Below, piece by piece: positions 53,702 through 61,795 of a DNA stretch of 64,000 nt. The stretch is from Priestia megaterium (GTDB taxonomy: Bacteria; Bacillota; Bacilli; Bacillales; Bacillaceae_H), in NCBI GenBank assembly GCA_008180335.1, contig VTEF01000002.1, positions 183,972 through 247,971 of the forward strand, given 5' to 3'. The translations under genes and the position numbers were made by a program. The notes below the pieces were generated by a model that saw only the letters and a list, made by a program, of their open reading frames with translations, was not told the DNA's origin and made no database searches. Within the stretch, counting starts at the first letter, position 1. Every line of letters starts with the position of its first letter.

Positions 53702-53733
53702 CAAAAAAGCCATGAGTACTCGTGGCTTTTTTG
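53702..53733 (+). terminator. Bidirectional terminator
   Basis: AAAAAAGCCATGAG-TA-CTCGTGGCTTTTTT, between convergent genes. Confidence 0.9.
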
Positions 53734-53735
53734 TT

Positions 53736-55103
53736 TTAAGGTTTTAAAGGAATGTTAATCGCAAATGTTACACCGTTATTTGTGTTTTGAACAGATATGG
53801 TGGCATGATGCATCGTCAAGATTCGTTTTACGATACTTAGGCCAATACCAAATTCACCATTTTCACCTTTTTTAAACGGTTCAAAGAGCAATTGAATGAT
53901 ATCTTCATCAATCGGGGGTCCATCATTGCTTATTTGACATTGAACAAAGGGCTGTTCATTTTTGGTGAATTTCTGCAGAGAAACCGAAATGTTAGATTGT
54001 GCATAGCGCAGTTGATTGTCTAATACATTTTCAAGTACTTTATTCCACTGTTCACGGTCTCCGTACAGCGTGATTTCCGTATCGCTTACATTCCATTTAA
54101 TATCAGGTCTGCTCCAGCGCAATCGCTCCACTACTTCATGAACGAGAGCAGTGAATGCAAATTCACTTTGCGTTAAGGTGTGCGTTGATAAATAGTCCAG
54201 CTTTGTTAAATAAAGCAAATCACGAATTTTCTTTTCCAAGCTTTTGGCTTCATCTTCAATTACTTGCACCGTGTTTGATAAATCGCCTTTTGGATAAATT
54301 CCGTCTTGAATCGATTGTGCATAGCTTTGAATAACCATCACCGGCGTTTTTAAATCATGTGAGATATTTTGCAAAAGTGTTTGCTGGGCTTCATCTTTAC
54401 GAACAAGCCGTTTGCGCATTTGTTCAATGGATGAACCAAGTTTGCCAATTTCGTCAGCCCGGTCGACTGTGACAGGCTCATGCCAGTCTTGCTCGGCAAT
54501 TTTTTTAACATGTTTTTCAAGCAAAACAAGCGGGCGACTTAAATATTTGGCCAGCCAAATAGATGGAATCCAGCTTAGCAAAAAGACGATAGACATAACA
54601 ACTAACAGCTGTTTGAATAATGTATACGTAAGTGCGTTACGGTAAGTGTCCCATGAAAAGGAAAGTAAAAAAGCGGGCTGTCCATTTATCGTTACTTTGC
54701 GAATAACATAAAATAACGTTCGATTTCCCAAATCATTTTCATAGCGTTCGACTGTGTCTTTTTGTTCAGCTGCTAGTTCTTGGGCATGCTGTAAAAATTC
54801 TTGGGGCAAAACACGGGATGAAAAAAATGAGACATCCACATTTTCAGGAAGCAGAATATGATCGACAGTTCGATTGCGAAGAGAAGGTTCTCCGTCTTCA
54901 TTGCTAAAATAGTATTCTCCTGACCGGCTTGGAAGCCCGTATTTTTTTAAAATATGCTGTTCATTTTCAATCGTTGTATAGATTTCATCCGTAAAAAACT
55001 GGCGAAGCGTGGTTGGAAATAAAATGACAAGCAGCAAGGAAATGACAAGCAAGATTCCTGATATAACTAGCCAAATTTGAAAAGCGAGTGACTTATTTTT
55101 CAT
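53736..55103 (-). CDS. cssS: Secretion-stress sensor histidine kinase CssS
   Basis: The 455-residue kinase has two membrane helices (about 10-30 and 165-187) around a 130-residue extracellular sensor, a HAMP domain, HisKA with the histidine in LLQNISHDLKTPVMVIQSYAQ, and HATPase with NVLDNQLRYAQ and EFGIGLSIVK. It overlaps the response regulator gene by 4 bases. Position next to htrA, and length (B. subtilis CssS 451 aa), identify it as the sensor of misfolded secreted proteins. Confidence 0.9.
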   Translation of the reverse strand: MKNKSLAFQIWLVISGILLVISLLLVILFPTTLRQFFTDEIYTTIENEQHILKKYGLPSRSGEYYFSNEDGEPSLRNRTVDHILLPENVDVSFFSSRVLPQEFLQHAQELAAEQKDTVERYENDLGNRTLFYVIRKVTINGQPAFLLSFSWDTYRNALTYTLFKQLLVVMSIVFLLSWIPSIWLAKYLSRPLVLLEKHVKKIAEQDWHEPVTVDRADEIGKLGSSIEQMRKRLVRKDEAQQTLLQNISHDLKTPVMVIQSYAQSIQDGIYPKGDLSNTVQVIEDEAKSLEKKIRDLLYLTKLDYLSTHTLTQSEFAFTALVHEVVERLRWSRPDIKWNVSDTEITLYGDREQWNKVLENVLDNQLRYAQSNISVSLQKFTKNEQPFVQCQISNDGPPIDEDIIQLLFEPFKKGENGEFGIGLSIVKRILTMHHATISVQNTNNGVTFAINIPLKP

Positions 55104-55771
55104 GATTTCATCATCCGATACCCGTACCCATAAATGGTTTCAATTCGAGCTTGGGGAAGCTTTTTGCGAACGCGGCGAACAAGATCATCCACAACACGGT
55201 CTGTGCCAAAGTAATCTTTACCCCAAATCGAATTTAAAAGCTGCTCGCGTGAAAAGGCTTGACCAAGATCTTGAGAAAGCGTGACAAGAAAATCGAATTC
55301 TTTTGATGTTAAATCAATGGGTGCGCCGTTTTCCTGAACCGTGCGTGTCTGAAGATCAATTGTATAAGGATTAATATCAATGCTGTTCTCTTGTTTTGGT
55401 TTGTTCCCGTAAACGAGGTTAAGTAATTTTTGAACACGAATGACGAGTTCACGCGGTAAAAAGGGTTTAGATAAGTAGTCATCACTCCCCATTTCAAGCC
55501 CTAGTACACGGTCGATATCTGCGTCGCGAGCTGAAATGAAAATCACTGGTACATCTGGTGTCGCCGATTTGATTTCACGAATAAGCTGGTAGCCATCAAT
55601 GTCCGGGAGCATAATGTCTAAAACCCACAGATGCGGTGGATTCGTAATGTTTGCTTTTGCATCTGCGCCGTTTAAAAAAGACGTAACAGCCCAACCTTCT
55701 TTTTGTAAATAAAGACTCAAGACTTCATTTAAGTTTTGTTCATCTTCTACTAAATAAATTGTAAAACTCAA
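55100..55771 (-). CDS. cssR: Response regulator CssR
   Basis: The 223-residue OmpR-type regulator has a receiver domain with the phosphorylated aspartate in LWVLDIMLPDIDGYQL (about residue 52), the conserved lysine in YLSKPF, and a C-terminal winged helix (TSKEFDFLVTLSQDLGQAFSREQLLNSIWGKDYFGTDRVVDDLV). Divergent from htrA, as cssRS is adjacent to or targets htrA in Bacillus. It starts about 160 bases from htrA; tandem octamers between are the likely binding site. Confidence 0.92.
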   Translation of the reverse strand: MSFTIYLVEDEQNLNEVLSLYLQKEGWAVTSFLNGADAKANITNPPHLWVLDIMLPDIDGYQLIREIKSATPDVPVIFISARDADIDRVLGLEMGSDDYLSKPFLPRELVIRVQKLLNLVYGNKPKQENSIDINPYTIDLQTRTVQENGAPIDLTSKEFDFLVTLSQDLGQAFSREQLLNSIWGKDYFGTDRVVDDLVRRVRKKLPQARIETIYGYGYRMMKS

Positions 55772-55837
55772 TTTTTATACACTTCCTTCTACCTATTCAC
55801 CGGTTATTATACTACGTGTTTACCCAAAGAAAGAAAT

Positions 55838-55853
55838 TTTTCACAATTTCACA
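55838..55853. promoter_or_regulatory. Tandem octamer (CssR box) and htrA promoter
   Basis: TTTTCACA (55838-55845) is directly followed by ATTTCACA (55846-55853). The CssR-controlled htrA/htrB promoters of B. subtilis have been described with TTTTCACA octamer repeats. TTGATA at 55861-55866 is the -35 of htrA just downstream, with TATA-rich -10 about 55886-55892. Confidence 0.7.
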
Positions 55854-55934
55854 CATTCTTTTGATACTTATCCCAAACTTTTGTTTTATAGTGTAAATAA
55901 GGAAAAACATTTACATTTAAAGGAGTGCTTATAT

Positions 55935-57263
55935 ATGGAGCCGCGTGATTATGAAAAAGAGCAAGAGAAATATAATGGACATCACAATGATGAAATGTCC
56001 GAACGAAATGAACAAACACAGAGCCATCGATATGAAGAGCCGCCTGAGCATTATTCACAATATCGAACAGAGCAAAAACGAGAAGAAAAGCCTCGTGCGA
56101 AGAAACGCTTTCTTCCTTTTTTAGCATCCTCGGTAACTGGAGCGATTCTAGGTGGAGGAATTGTTCTGTATGGTGCACCTCAATTAGGGTTAATTGATGC
56201 TCCGCAAACAAATACAGGAAGTGAACAAACAACTTCAACCTCCGATGCGCCTGCTGCGACGACGGTGAGTACAAATGTTAGTCAAGGAGACTTAGTATCA
56301 GTCGTTGATAAAGTATCACCGGCTGTAGTGGGTGTTAATAATATTCAGCAGCGAACAAATCCATTTTCAGGAGATACACAAAGCGCAGAATCAGGAACAG
56401 GTTCTGGAGTTATTTTTAAAAAAGAAAACAATAAAGCGTATATCGTGACGAACAACCACGTGATTGAAGGAGCTAGTCAAGTTGAAGTAACACTTTCAAA
56501 CGGTAAGAAAGAAGCGGCAAAAATTGTCGGAGCCGATCCATTAACAGATTTAGCTGTCCTTGAAATGGCGGGTAAGAATGTTGAAGCAGTAGCAGAATTT
56601 GGCGACTCTAAAACACTTGTAGCAGGAGAGCCTGTACTTGCGATTGGAAATCCGCTTGGTGAACAGTTTTCACGAACAGTTACACAGGGGATTATTAGCG
56701 GGACAGAACGTACTGTGCCGATTACAACATCAGCAGGTGAATGGAATTTAGATGTCATTCAAACTGACGCTGCCATTAATCCAGGTAATAGCGGCGGGGC
56801 ATTGATTAACGCTGCCGGTCAAGTTATTGGCATAAATAGCTTGAAAATTTCAGAAGATGGCGTAGAAGGAATTGGTTTTGCCATTCCAACTGCAGATGTT
56901 CAGCCTATTATTGAAAAGTTAATGACGGATGGAAAAGTAAACCGTCCTTATATGGGAATCGGTTTACAAGATGTCGCTGAATTACCTTCTTATGTGAAAA
57001 ATGAATTGGGATTAACAGATGATACGACAGATGGTATTGTCGTTACCACAGTTGAGCCGTTCTCTGCAGCAGCAGATGCGGGATTGCAATCGAAAGATGT
57101 GATTACTGGTGTGGATGGAAAAGAAGTGCAAACATCAAGTGATTTACGCAAGTACTTATATACAAAGCGTGAAGTAGGAGACAAAATTACGATGGATGTT
57201 TATCGAAACGGTAAAAAAATGAGTGTGAAATTAACACTTTTAGCGCAAGGGAACAATGGATGA
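55935..57263 (+). CDS. htrA: Membrane serine protease HtrA (DegP family)
   Basis: The 442-residue protein has a charged cytoplasmic N-terminus, one membrane helix (about 60-80: FLASSVTGAILGGGIVLYG), a low-complexity linker, a trypsin-like domain with triad H175 (TNNHVIEG), D205 (DPLTDLAV) and S286 (PGNSGGA), and a PDZ domain (about 355-440). AAAGGAGTG fixes ATG 55935; the longer frame to 55881 overlaps the promoter. It degrades misfolded exported proteins under CssRS control. It overlaps the next gene by 4 bases. Confidence 0.95.
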   Translation: MEPRDYEKEQEKYNGHHNDEMSERNEQTQSHRYEEPPEHYSQYRTEQKREEKPRAKKRFLPFLASSVTGAILGGGIVLYGAPQLGLIDAPQTNTGSEQTTSTSDAPAATTVSTNVSQGDLVSVVDKVSPAVVGVNNIQQRTNPFSGDTQSAESGTGSGVIFKKENNKAYIVTNNHVIEGASQVEVTLSNGKKEAAKIVGADPLTDLAVLEMAGKNVEAVAEFGDSKTLVAGEPVLAIGNPLGEQFSRTVTQGIISGTERTVPITTSAGEWNLDVIQTDAAINPGNSGGALINAAGQVIGINSLKISEDGVEGIGFAIPTADVQPIIEKLMTDGKVNRPYMGIGLQDVAELPSYVKNELGLTDDTTDGIVVTTVEPFSAAADAGLQSKDVITGVDGKEVQTSSDLRKYLYTKREVGDKITMDVYRNGKKMSVKLTLLAQGNNG

Positions 57264-58174
57264 TTCACGCTGGAATAAAGCTGTTAGGAGTTATAACAGC
57301 CTTTATGTTTGTAACTGGATGTGTAAAAGAGCAGCCGGTGACGACATTTCCATCGTTAAATGAACAAAATTTACAAAGCAATAAAATCATCGCGGTGTAC
57401 GGGAAAGAACAGATAACAGGAGCAGAGTTCAGTGAATTTTTAGCCGTACAGGGATTTTTAAATCCTGATGCTCCGGTTAATGACAAAAGGTACAGAAAAG
57501 ATTCATTGTATCGTTTTATTATGGAACGAAGCTGTGCAGATAAAATGAGTTCGACAAAGTGGGTGGAAGATCAAACAAATGCTCTGTGGAAGCAAGTTGA
57601 ACAAGCATATAATCAATCAACTAGAAAACGAGCATATCAAACACTTCAAATTGATGAAGAAGCAGTGAAGAAACATATTAAACGTTATTTTCTAACTGAA
57701 CAGTATTTTAGCGAACAATTAACAACAAAAGAACTGCTTGACTACTACCAAAAGAACAAGAATGAATATACGAACGTATCTTTTCAACAGCTTGTTGTTT
57801 CTGCAAGCGAAAAAGAGCTAGAGGATGTTGAGTCGATGGTGAAGTCGCTGCAGCAGGGAAAGTCACTACAAGAAGTAAAAAAACAATACAGTCCATTTAT
57901 CAAATTTGAACAAGAAAATCAATTTGTTCAAAACGCACCATTGACCAGCTTGCCCGATGAAGTCGAAGATTCTTTAACAAATCAGCAAATGGGAACGATT
58001 ATTGGACCAATTAAAGCAGAAAACAGATATTATATCATCACATTAAAAGATAAAGACGCTAAATCATTTGAAAGTGTCAAAGACAAGATAGCAGCTAAAA
58101 TGATCAAAATGAAAATGAGTCATTATATTCAGGATGAATTACAGACACAAGTCAAAAAAATCGATGTCTCGTAG
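57260..58174 (+). CDS. PrsA/SurA-like lipoprotein foldase coupled to htrA
   Basis: The 304-residue protein has a lipoprotein signal with lipobox VTGC (cysteine near residue 21). A SurA_N/PrsA-like helical region follows (ITGAEFSEFLAVQGFLNP and a long helical chaperone segment to about 165), then a parvulin-like domain (SFQQLVVSASEKELEDVESMVKSLQQG, QMGTIIGPIKAENRYYIITL). The parvulin part looks reduced and its catalytic residues are not all evident, so it may be a chaperone without isomerase activity. ATGA overlap with htrA implies joint synthesis of protease and foldase on the outer face of the membrane. Confidence 0.82.
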   Translation: MIHAGIKLLGVITAFMFVTGCVKEQPVTTFPSLNEQNLQSNKIIAVYGKEQITGAEFSEFLAVQGFLNPDAPVNDKRYRKDSLYRFIMERSCADKMSSTKWVEDQTNALWKQVEQAYNQSTRKRAYQTLQIDEEAVKKHIKRYFLTEQYFSEQLTTKELLDYYQKNKNEYTNVSFQQLVVSASEKELEDVESMVKSLQQGKSLQEVKKQYSPFIKFEQENQFVQNAPLTSLPDEVEDSLTNQQMGTIIGPIKAENRYYIITLKDKDAKSFESVKDKIAAKMIKMKMSHYIQDELQTQVKKIDVS

Positions 58175-58195
58175 TTCATCTTTTATATAGATTAA

Positions 58196-58223
58196 CATGA
58201 GCAGCGGTAGGATGCTGCTCATG
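58196..58223 (+). terminator. Hairpin after the foldase gene
   Basis: CATGAGCAGC-GGTAGGAT-GCTGCTCATG is a perfect 10-bp stem, but the T tract is poor, so termination strength is uncertain. Confidence 0.6.
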
Positions 58224-58494
58224 TATTGCCGATACTTTTTCATTAGTGCCCCCTGTTTATTAATGAGAAAGTAAAACCTCCATCAGCGGGGGAAGCTCTT
58301 TATCCTCCTGATGGTGACGCTTTGCAGATAGAAATTTAATAATAGACAGAAAATGTATAATCTGATAAAATGGAGTTGTAATACTTTCATTATTCGGAAA
58401 ATTCTCATCACCTTCAACAATTGTTGGGGGTATTTTTTTGCTTCTATTGTATATGCACATCTGTCGATTTTTAAGTCAGCTATCAGTTTTTACG
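58224..58494. other. Intergenic region, no supported gene
   Basis: About 270 bases between the foldase hairpin and the Mhq promoter. A minus-strand frame of 66 codons (58260-58460) lacks a ribosome binding site and I do not accept it as a gene. Confidence 0.4.
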
Positions 58495-58573
58495 TTGACT
58501 TTGTGCTTTGCATTTGATATGATTATCTCGAATTAAAGATATTTATTCAGTTTAATATCTCGAGTTAAAGATA
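58495..58573 (+). promoter_or_regulatory. Promoter and two MhqR-type operators
   Basis: TTGACT (58495-58500), 17 bp and TATGAT (58518-58523) form the promoter. Two near-identical 18-bp boxes follow: TATCTCGAATTAAAGATA (58524-58541) and TATCTCGAGTTAAAGATA (58556-58573), 32 bp apart centre to centre. They match the published MhqR operator (TATCT-cgaattcg-AGATA) at both arms. Confidence 0.85.
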
Positions 58574-58595
58574 TTCTGAAATAGAGAGGTGTAAG

Positions 58596-59534
58596 ATGAT
58601 GAAAACAGCAGGCATCCATCATATATCAGCCATTGTGGGACATCCACAGGAAAATATCGATTTTTATACAGGTGTTCTTGGATTGCGGATGATTAAAAAA
58701 ACAGTTAATTTTGATGATCCAGGAGCGTACCATTTATATTTTGGGGATGAAACAGGAACACCGGGAACAATTATGACATTCTTTCCATGGAATCAAGCGC
58801 GGAGCGGGCGCATCGGAACTGGACAAGTCGGGGTTACTTCATTTGTTGTTCCTAAAAGCGCTTTGCCTTTTTGGGAACAGCGACTGCATGATAAGAATGT
58901 AGCATTTAAGAAAGTAAAGCGTTTTGGAGAATTATCTCTGCAATTTGAAGATAAACATGGCCTTCAGTTAGAGCTTGTTGCTCGCGACCAAGGTGAAAAA
59001 AGCAAGTGGACGTTTGAAAATATTAGTGAGAATGAAGCGATTAAAGGATTCGGCGGTGCAACGTTATATTCAGCTGACCCAGCACAAACAGCTCATTTAA
59101 TGCAGCATCTATTAGGAATGGAAAAAGTTGGTGAAAAAGAAGGATTTCTCCGCTTTAAAGCATCAGGTGAAATCGGCAATGTAATTGATATTAAAACAGA
59201 TGTAGCTGTCCGTGGATTAATGGGAGCTGGAACCGTCCATCATATCGCATGGCGTGCTGAAAATGACCGCAATCAGCTTGATTGGAAACACCATGTTGAG
59301 ACAAATGGCTATGAAGTCACGCCTGTAAAGGATCGAAATTATTTTAATGCCATTTATTTTAGAGAACATGGTCATATTTTATTTGAAATTGCCACAGACT
59401 CACCGGGCTTCTTAATTGATGAACCAAAGGACAAACTTGGAGAAGAGCTAAAGCTGCCAGAGTGGCATGAACCGCATCGTCAGCAAATTGAAAAAGGGTT
59501 AACTCCAGTACACGTTCCGAAAGAGTTAAAATAA
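58596..59534 (+). CDS. mhqO: Ring-cleaving dioxygenase, MhqO/MhqA family
   Basis: The 312-residue protein has two vicinal-oxygen-chelate modules: AGIHHISAIVGHPQENIDFYTGVLG to about residue 130 and IKGFGGATLYSADPAQTAHLMQ to about 290, with metal ligands in GIHHIS, VHHIAWRA and HILFEIATD. In B. subtilis MhqO, MhqA and MhqE open hydroquinone rings under MhqR control. Length matches MhqO. GAGAGGTGTAAG precedes the ATG. Two MhqR-type boxes in the leader support the call; mhqR itself is not in the window. Confidence 0.9.
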   Translation: MMKTAGIHHISAIVGHPQENIDFYTGVLGLRMIKKTVNFDDPGAYHLYFGDETGTPGTIMTFFPWNQARSGRIGTGQVGVTSFVVPKSALPFWEQRLHDKNVAFKKVKRFGELSLQFEDKHGLQLELVARDQGEKSKWTFENISENEAIKGFGGATLYSADPAQTAHLMQHLLGMEKVGEKEGFLRFKASGEIGNVIDIKTDVAVRGLMGAGTVHHIAWRAENDRNQLDWKHHVETNGYEVTPVKDRNYFNAIYFREHGHILFEIATDSPGFLIDEPKDKLGEELKLPEWHEPHRQQIEKGLTPVHVPKELK

Positions 59535-59546
59535 TCGATATTGAAA

Positions 59547-59581
59547 TAAAAAATGACACGACAATCGTTGTGTCATTTTTT
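59547..59581 (+). terminator. Terminator after the Mhq gene
   Basis: AAAAAATGACACGAC-AATC-GTTGTGTCATTTTTT. Confidence 0.92.
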
Positions 59582-59658
59582 GTTAAAGAGGGAATTTAAC
59601 TGTGCCGGCGAATAAAAAATAAGGTAACAAGTACATACATGAACAAGGAGCGAGGCTA

Positions 59659-60276
59659 TTGGTTTTAACATTAAATGGTTTTTATCAGAAACTGCTGCTA
59701 TATAAAAAGAGTGACGTCTTTTTAATTGGCATTGATGGTTGTGGCGGTTCAGGAAAAAGCACGCTTGCTAAAGAAATAGCAAACGTGTCAGATGGCGTAT
59801 TTGTGCATATTGATGACTTTTATCACCCCTCATCTGAGCAGGAAAAACATCGGAAAGAAATTGGAGGGATGTTTGATTGGCGACGGTTGCGTGATCAAGT
59901 GTGCATGCCATTGGCGAATAAGCAAACAGCTCATTATCAGCGTTATGACTGGCCTTCTGATTCGTTAAAAGAGTGGCATGAAATCCAGCCGAAAGGAACG
60001 ATTGTGATTGAAGGCATTTCTGCGACAAGAGATGAACTAACATCATTCTATGACGTTCTTATTTTTGTTGATACTCCTTATGATGTCCGTTTACGGCGCG
60101 GAATCGAGCGGGATGGAGAAGAAATGAGAAGCATGTGGGTAGATGTCTGGATGCCGGCTGAAGAATTATATATGAAAGCACAGGCACCAATGGCAAGGGC
60201 GAATTTTGTTGTAGATGGATCGGGGGAGAATGGTGATATTACTGAAGGTGTTATTGTGTTGAAAGACAGCAATTAA
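59659..60276 (+). CDS. P-loop nucleoside kinase-like protein (uridine kinase family)
   Basis: The 205-residue protein has Walker A GIDGCGGSGKST at residues about 24-35, VHIDDFYHP as the DxF/Y nucleoside site and lid arginines RLRRGIERDG. It resembles uridine/phosphoribulokinase-family kinases, phosphorylating a nucleoside or small sugar; the true Udk is usually encoded elsewhere, so the substrate is open. TTG 59659 is preceded by GGAGCGAGG. Its stop codon lies within the downstream terminator stem. Confidence 0.85.
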   Translation: MVLTLNGFYQKLLLYKKSDVFLIGIDGCGGSGKSTLAKEIANVSDGVFVHIDDFYHPSSEQEKHRKEIGGMFDWRRLRDQVCMPLANKQTAHYQRYDWPSDSLKEWHEIQPKGTIVIEGISATRDELTSFYDVLIFVDTPYDVRLRRGIERDGEEMRSMWVDVWMPAEELYMKAQAPMARANFVVDGSGENGDITEGVIVLKDSN

Positions 60277-60293
60277 TTGCTGTCTTTTTTTAT
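60261..60293 (+). terminator. Terminator overlapping the kinase stop codon
   Basis: AAAGACAGCAATT-AATTGCTGTCTTTTTTT is palindromic and holds the TAA (60274-60276) in its centre. Confidence 0.9.
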
Positions 60294-60314
60294 CATCAGT
60301 ATGAAGCGATCGCA

Positions 60315-60767
60315 TTAACGTGGCTGTAAATTTTGAAACAGCTCTGTGTTCATCTTTACTTGCGATAAAGCGATGTGGGAGATCGTTTTTGCAAATGGCG
60401 TAATATCATTAATGAATTGCTCGAGCTCTTTTAAATGAGGAAGCTGCAGTTTCGTAATAAAACACGCTTCACCTGCAATTCGCTCACAAAAAATCGCATA
60501 TGGATACGAAGAAATGAACCGCTTAAACCGGTCGTATTCACCATTTTTCATCGTTATCTCAATAAAACAAGCAATCGGCAAGCCGAGCTTTTCGTAATTA
60601 ATTCCGATTGTATACGTTTCAATCACACCGAAGCTCTCAAGCTGACGGACGCGTTCTGTAACAGATGGTGGCGACAAATTCACTTTTTTTGCGAGTTCAC
60701 GCATCGACAAGCGGCTGTCTTGATATAAATGCTGTAAAATAAGCAAATCAATTTCATCTATTTTCAA
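60315..60767 (-). CDS. Lrp/AsnC-family regulator
   Basis: The 150-residue protein has an AsnC-type helix-turn-helix (LILQHLYQDSRLSMRELAKKVNLSPPSVTERVRQLESFGVI) and a C-terminal RAM ligand domain (ACFIEITMKNGEYDRF, CERIAGEACFITKLQ). It senses amino acids or similar small molecules. TTG 60767 follows AGAAGG. It is divergent from the CMD gene at 60886, which may be its target. Confidence 0.9.
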   Translation of the reverse strand: MKIDEIDLLILQHLYQDSRLSMRELAKKVNLSPPSVTERVRQLESFGVIETYTIGINYEKLGLPIACFIEITMKNGEYDRFKRFISSYPYAIFCERIAGEACFITKLQLPHLKELEQFINDITPFAKTISHIALSQVKMNTELFQNLQPR

Positions 60768-60885
60768 TTGAAAACCTTCTTTCTTATATATGTATCATTT
60801 TAAACATTATATCAAATAAAAGATTTTGAGTGTAATGTTCTCTTAGTTTTTCACTTTATATAATAGAGAAAAAGGAAGGTGGTCA

Positions 60886-61350
60886 ATGATGGCACGAGTT
60901 TTATTAGGAGACGAACAGGGAACAAATTTTGAAAAAGCGTTATCTTATATTCCACATGTGAAAAAATTATATGATGAGTTATATGAGACACTATGGAATA
61001 GTCAACAATTGGATCAGATAACAAAGGAGAAAATCCGAGTCTATTTAGCGAGTGTAAACGGATGTGAAACATGCCTGAGCATGTCTTATGTAAGTGGTGG
61101 TGAAGTAAATCAAATGATTCTTGAGAAAAAATCAACTCTATCATCAAAAGATGTGCAATTATTTTCGTTTATTAAAGCATACAGAGAAGCACCGCGTACC
61201 TTAACAGATGAAGATTTTGTGGAAATGAAAAAGACATATACGGATGTACAACTGATGGAGCTATTAGCAGTCATTAACTTATTTGATGGTTTTCATAAGA
61301 TGATTGTAAGCTTGGATTTATACGATTTTTGTCGAATGAAAACTGAGTGA
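60886..61350 (+). CDS. Carboxymuconolactone decarboxylase (CMD)/AhpD-like protein
   Basis: The 154-residue helical protein has the AhpD-type redox motif NGCETCLSMSY (CxxC, then a residue where AhpD has histidine) in the CMD core, near residue 58. Most such proteins are peroxidases or thiol-dependent reductases rather than true decarboxylases. GGAAGGTGG precedes the ATG at 60886. It lies opposite an Lrp-type gene; a functional link is only a guess. Confidence 0.8.
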   Translation: MMARVLLGDEQGTNFEKALSYIPHVKKLYDELYETLWNSQQLDQITKEKIRVYLASVNGCETCLSMSYVSGGEVNQMILEKKSTLSSKDVQLFSFIKAYREAPRTLTDEDFVEMKKTYTDVQLMELLAVINLFDGFHKMIVSLDLYDFCRMKTE

Positions 61351-61371
61351 ATCGTGTATTGGAAAATTGTC

Positions 61372-61400
61372 TTGACAGAAAAAATTTACAGGAGTAATAT
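61372..61400 (+). promoter_or_regulatory. SigA promoter of the ktrAB leader
   Basis: Consensus TTGACA (61372-61377), a 17-bp spacer and TAATAT (61395-61400) place the transcript start near 61406-61408, about 390 bases before ktrA. Confidence 0.85.
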
Positions 61401-61402
61401 AA

Positions 61403-61496
61403 CTCTCGTGAAGTGAAGAAATACTTGGCAAACAGGCAATCTTCTGGACAAACGCTAGGGGGCTGAATCCGTTATTTGACCAGCACTTCATAAGAG
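61403..61496 (+). ncRNA. Candidate three-way-junction RNA at the 5' end of the ktrAB leader
   Basis: Three helices meet with no unpaired joining bases. P1 is TGAAGTG/CACTTCA (61409-61415, 61484-61490), extended by CTCT/AGAG. P2 is AAGA/TCTT (61416-61419, 61440-61443) capped by CTTG-GCAAA-CAGG. P3 is CTGG-A-CAAA-CG with CG-TTA-TTTG-A-CCAG (61444-61454, 61470-61483), with a purine-rich loop CTAGGGGGCTGAATC. The domain fills the space between the promoter and the c-di-AMP riboswitch. I do not recognise it as a known class. Folding was done by eye. Confidence 0.45.
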
Positions 61497-61521
61497 AAAG
61501 GCAATGAAATTTATCATAAAT

Positions 61522-61660
61522 AAATCGCTAAATCCTTTATGGAGCGGAGGACCCATTTTTGCACATTAATTGTGCTCGGGGTGAATCCTTTTGTATAAGG
61601 TAGGGTTACTCTCATAACCCGAATCCGACAGCTAACTTCGCAAGCGTTTTGAGGGGGAAG
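61522..61660 (+). ncRNA. c-di-AMP (ydaO/yuaA) riboswitch
   Basis: Conserved blocks appear in order: CGCTAAATCC (61525), GGAGCGGAGGACCCA, CGGGGTGAATCC, AAGGTAGGGTTACTC, AACCCGAATCCGACAGCTAAC and CGCAAGCG to about 61646. It precedes a terminator and potassium uptake genes, the classic arrangement in which c-di-AMP shuts off KtrAB. Confidence 0.93.
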
Positions 61661-61679
61661 ACAATTTGATTGTGTTAAG

Positions 61680-61710
61680 AAAACACAGGATTCTTCCTGT
61701 GTTTTTTGTG
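61680..61710 (+). terminator. Riboswitch-controlled terminator before ktrA
   Basis: AAAACACAGGA-TTCT-TCCTGTGTTTTTTG, 86 bases before the ktrA start. Confidence 0.9.
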
Positions 61711-61795
61711 TGTTTTTAATGAAAAGATATAAGTAAATTTACAAGAAAAGTATAAGCTAATAACAGAAAGAGCAGTTGGAGAAAGGATCGTTAGA

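Noticed and set aside
58260..58460. Minus-strand frame of 66 codons
   Set aside because: No ribosome binding site and no recognisable motif; another frame is open over the same stretch.
61511..61569. Tiny frame MKFIINKSLNPLW overlapping the c-di-AMP aptamer
   Set aside because: The sequence is fully explained by the conserved riboswitch; the frame is probably chance.
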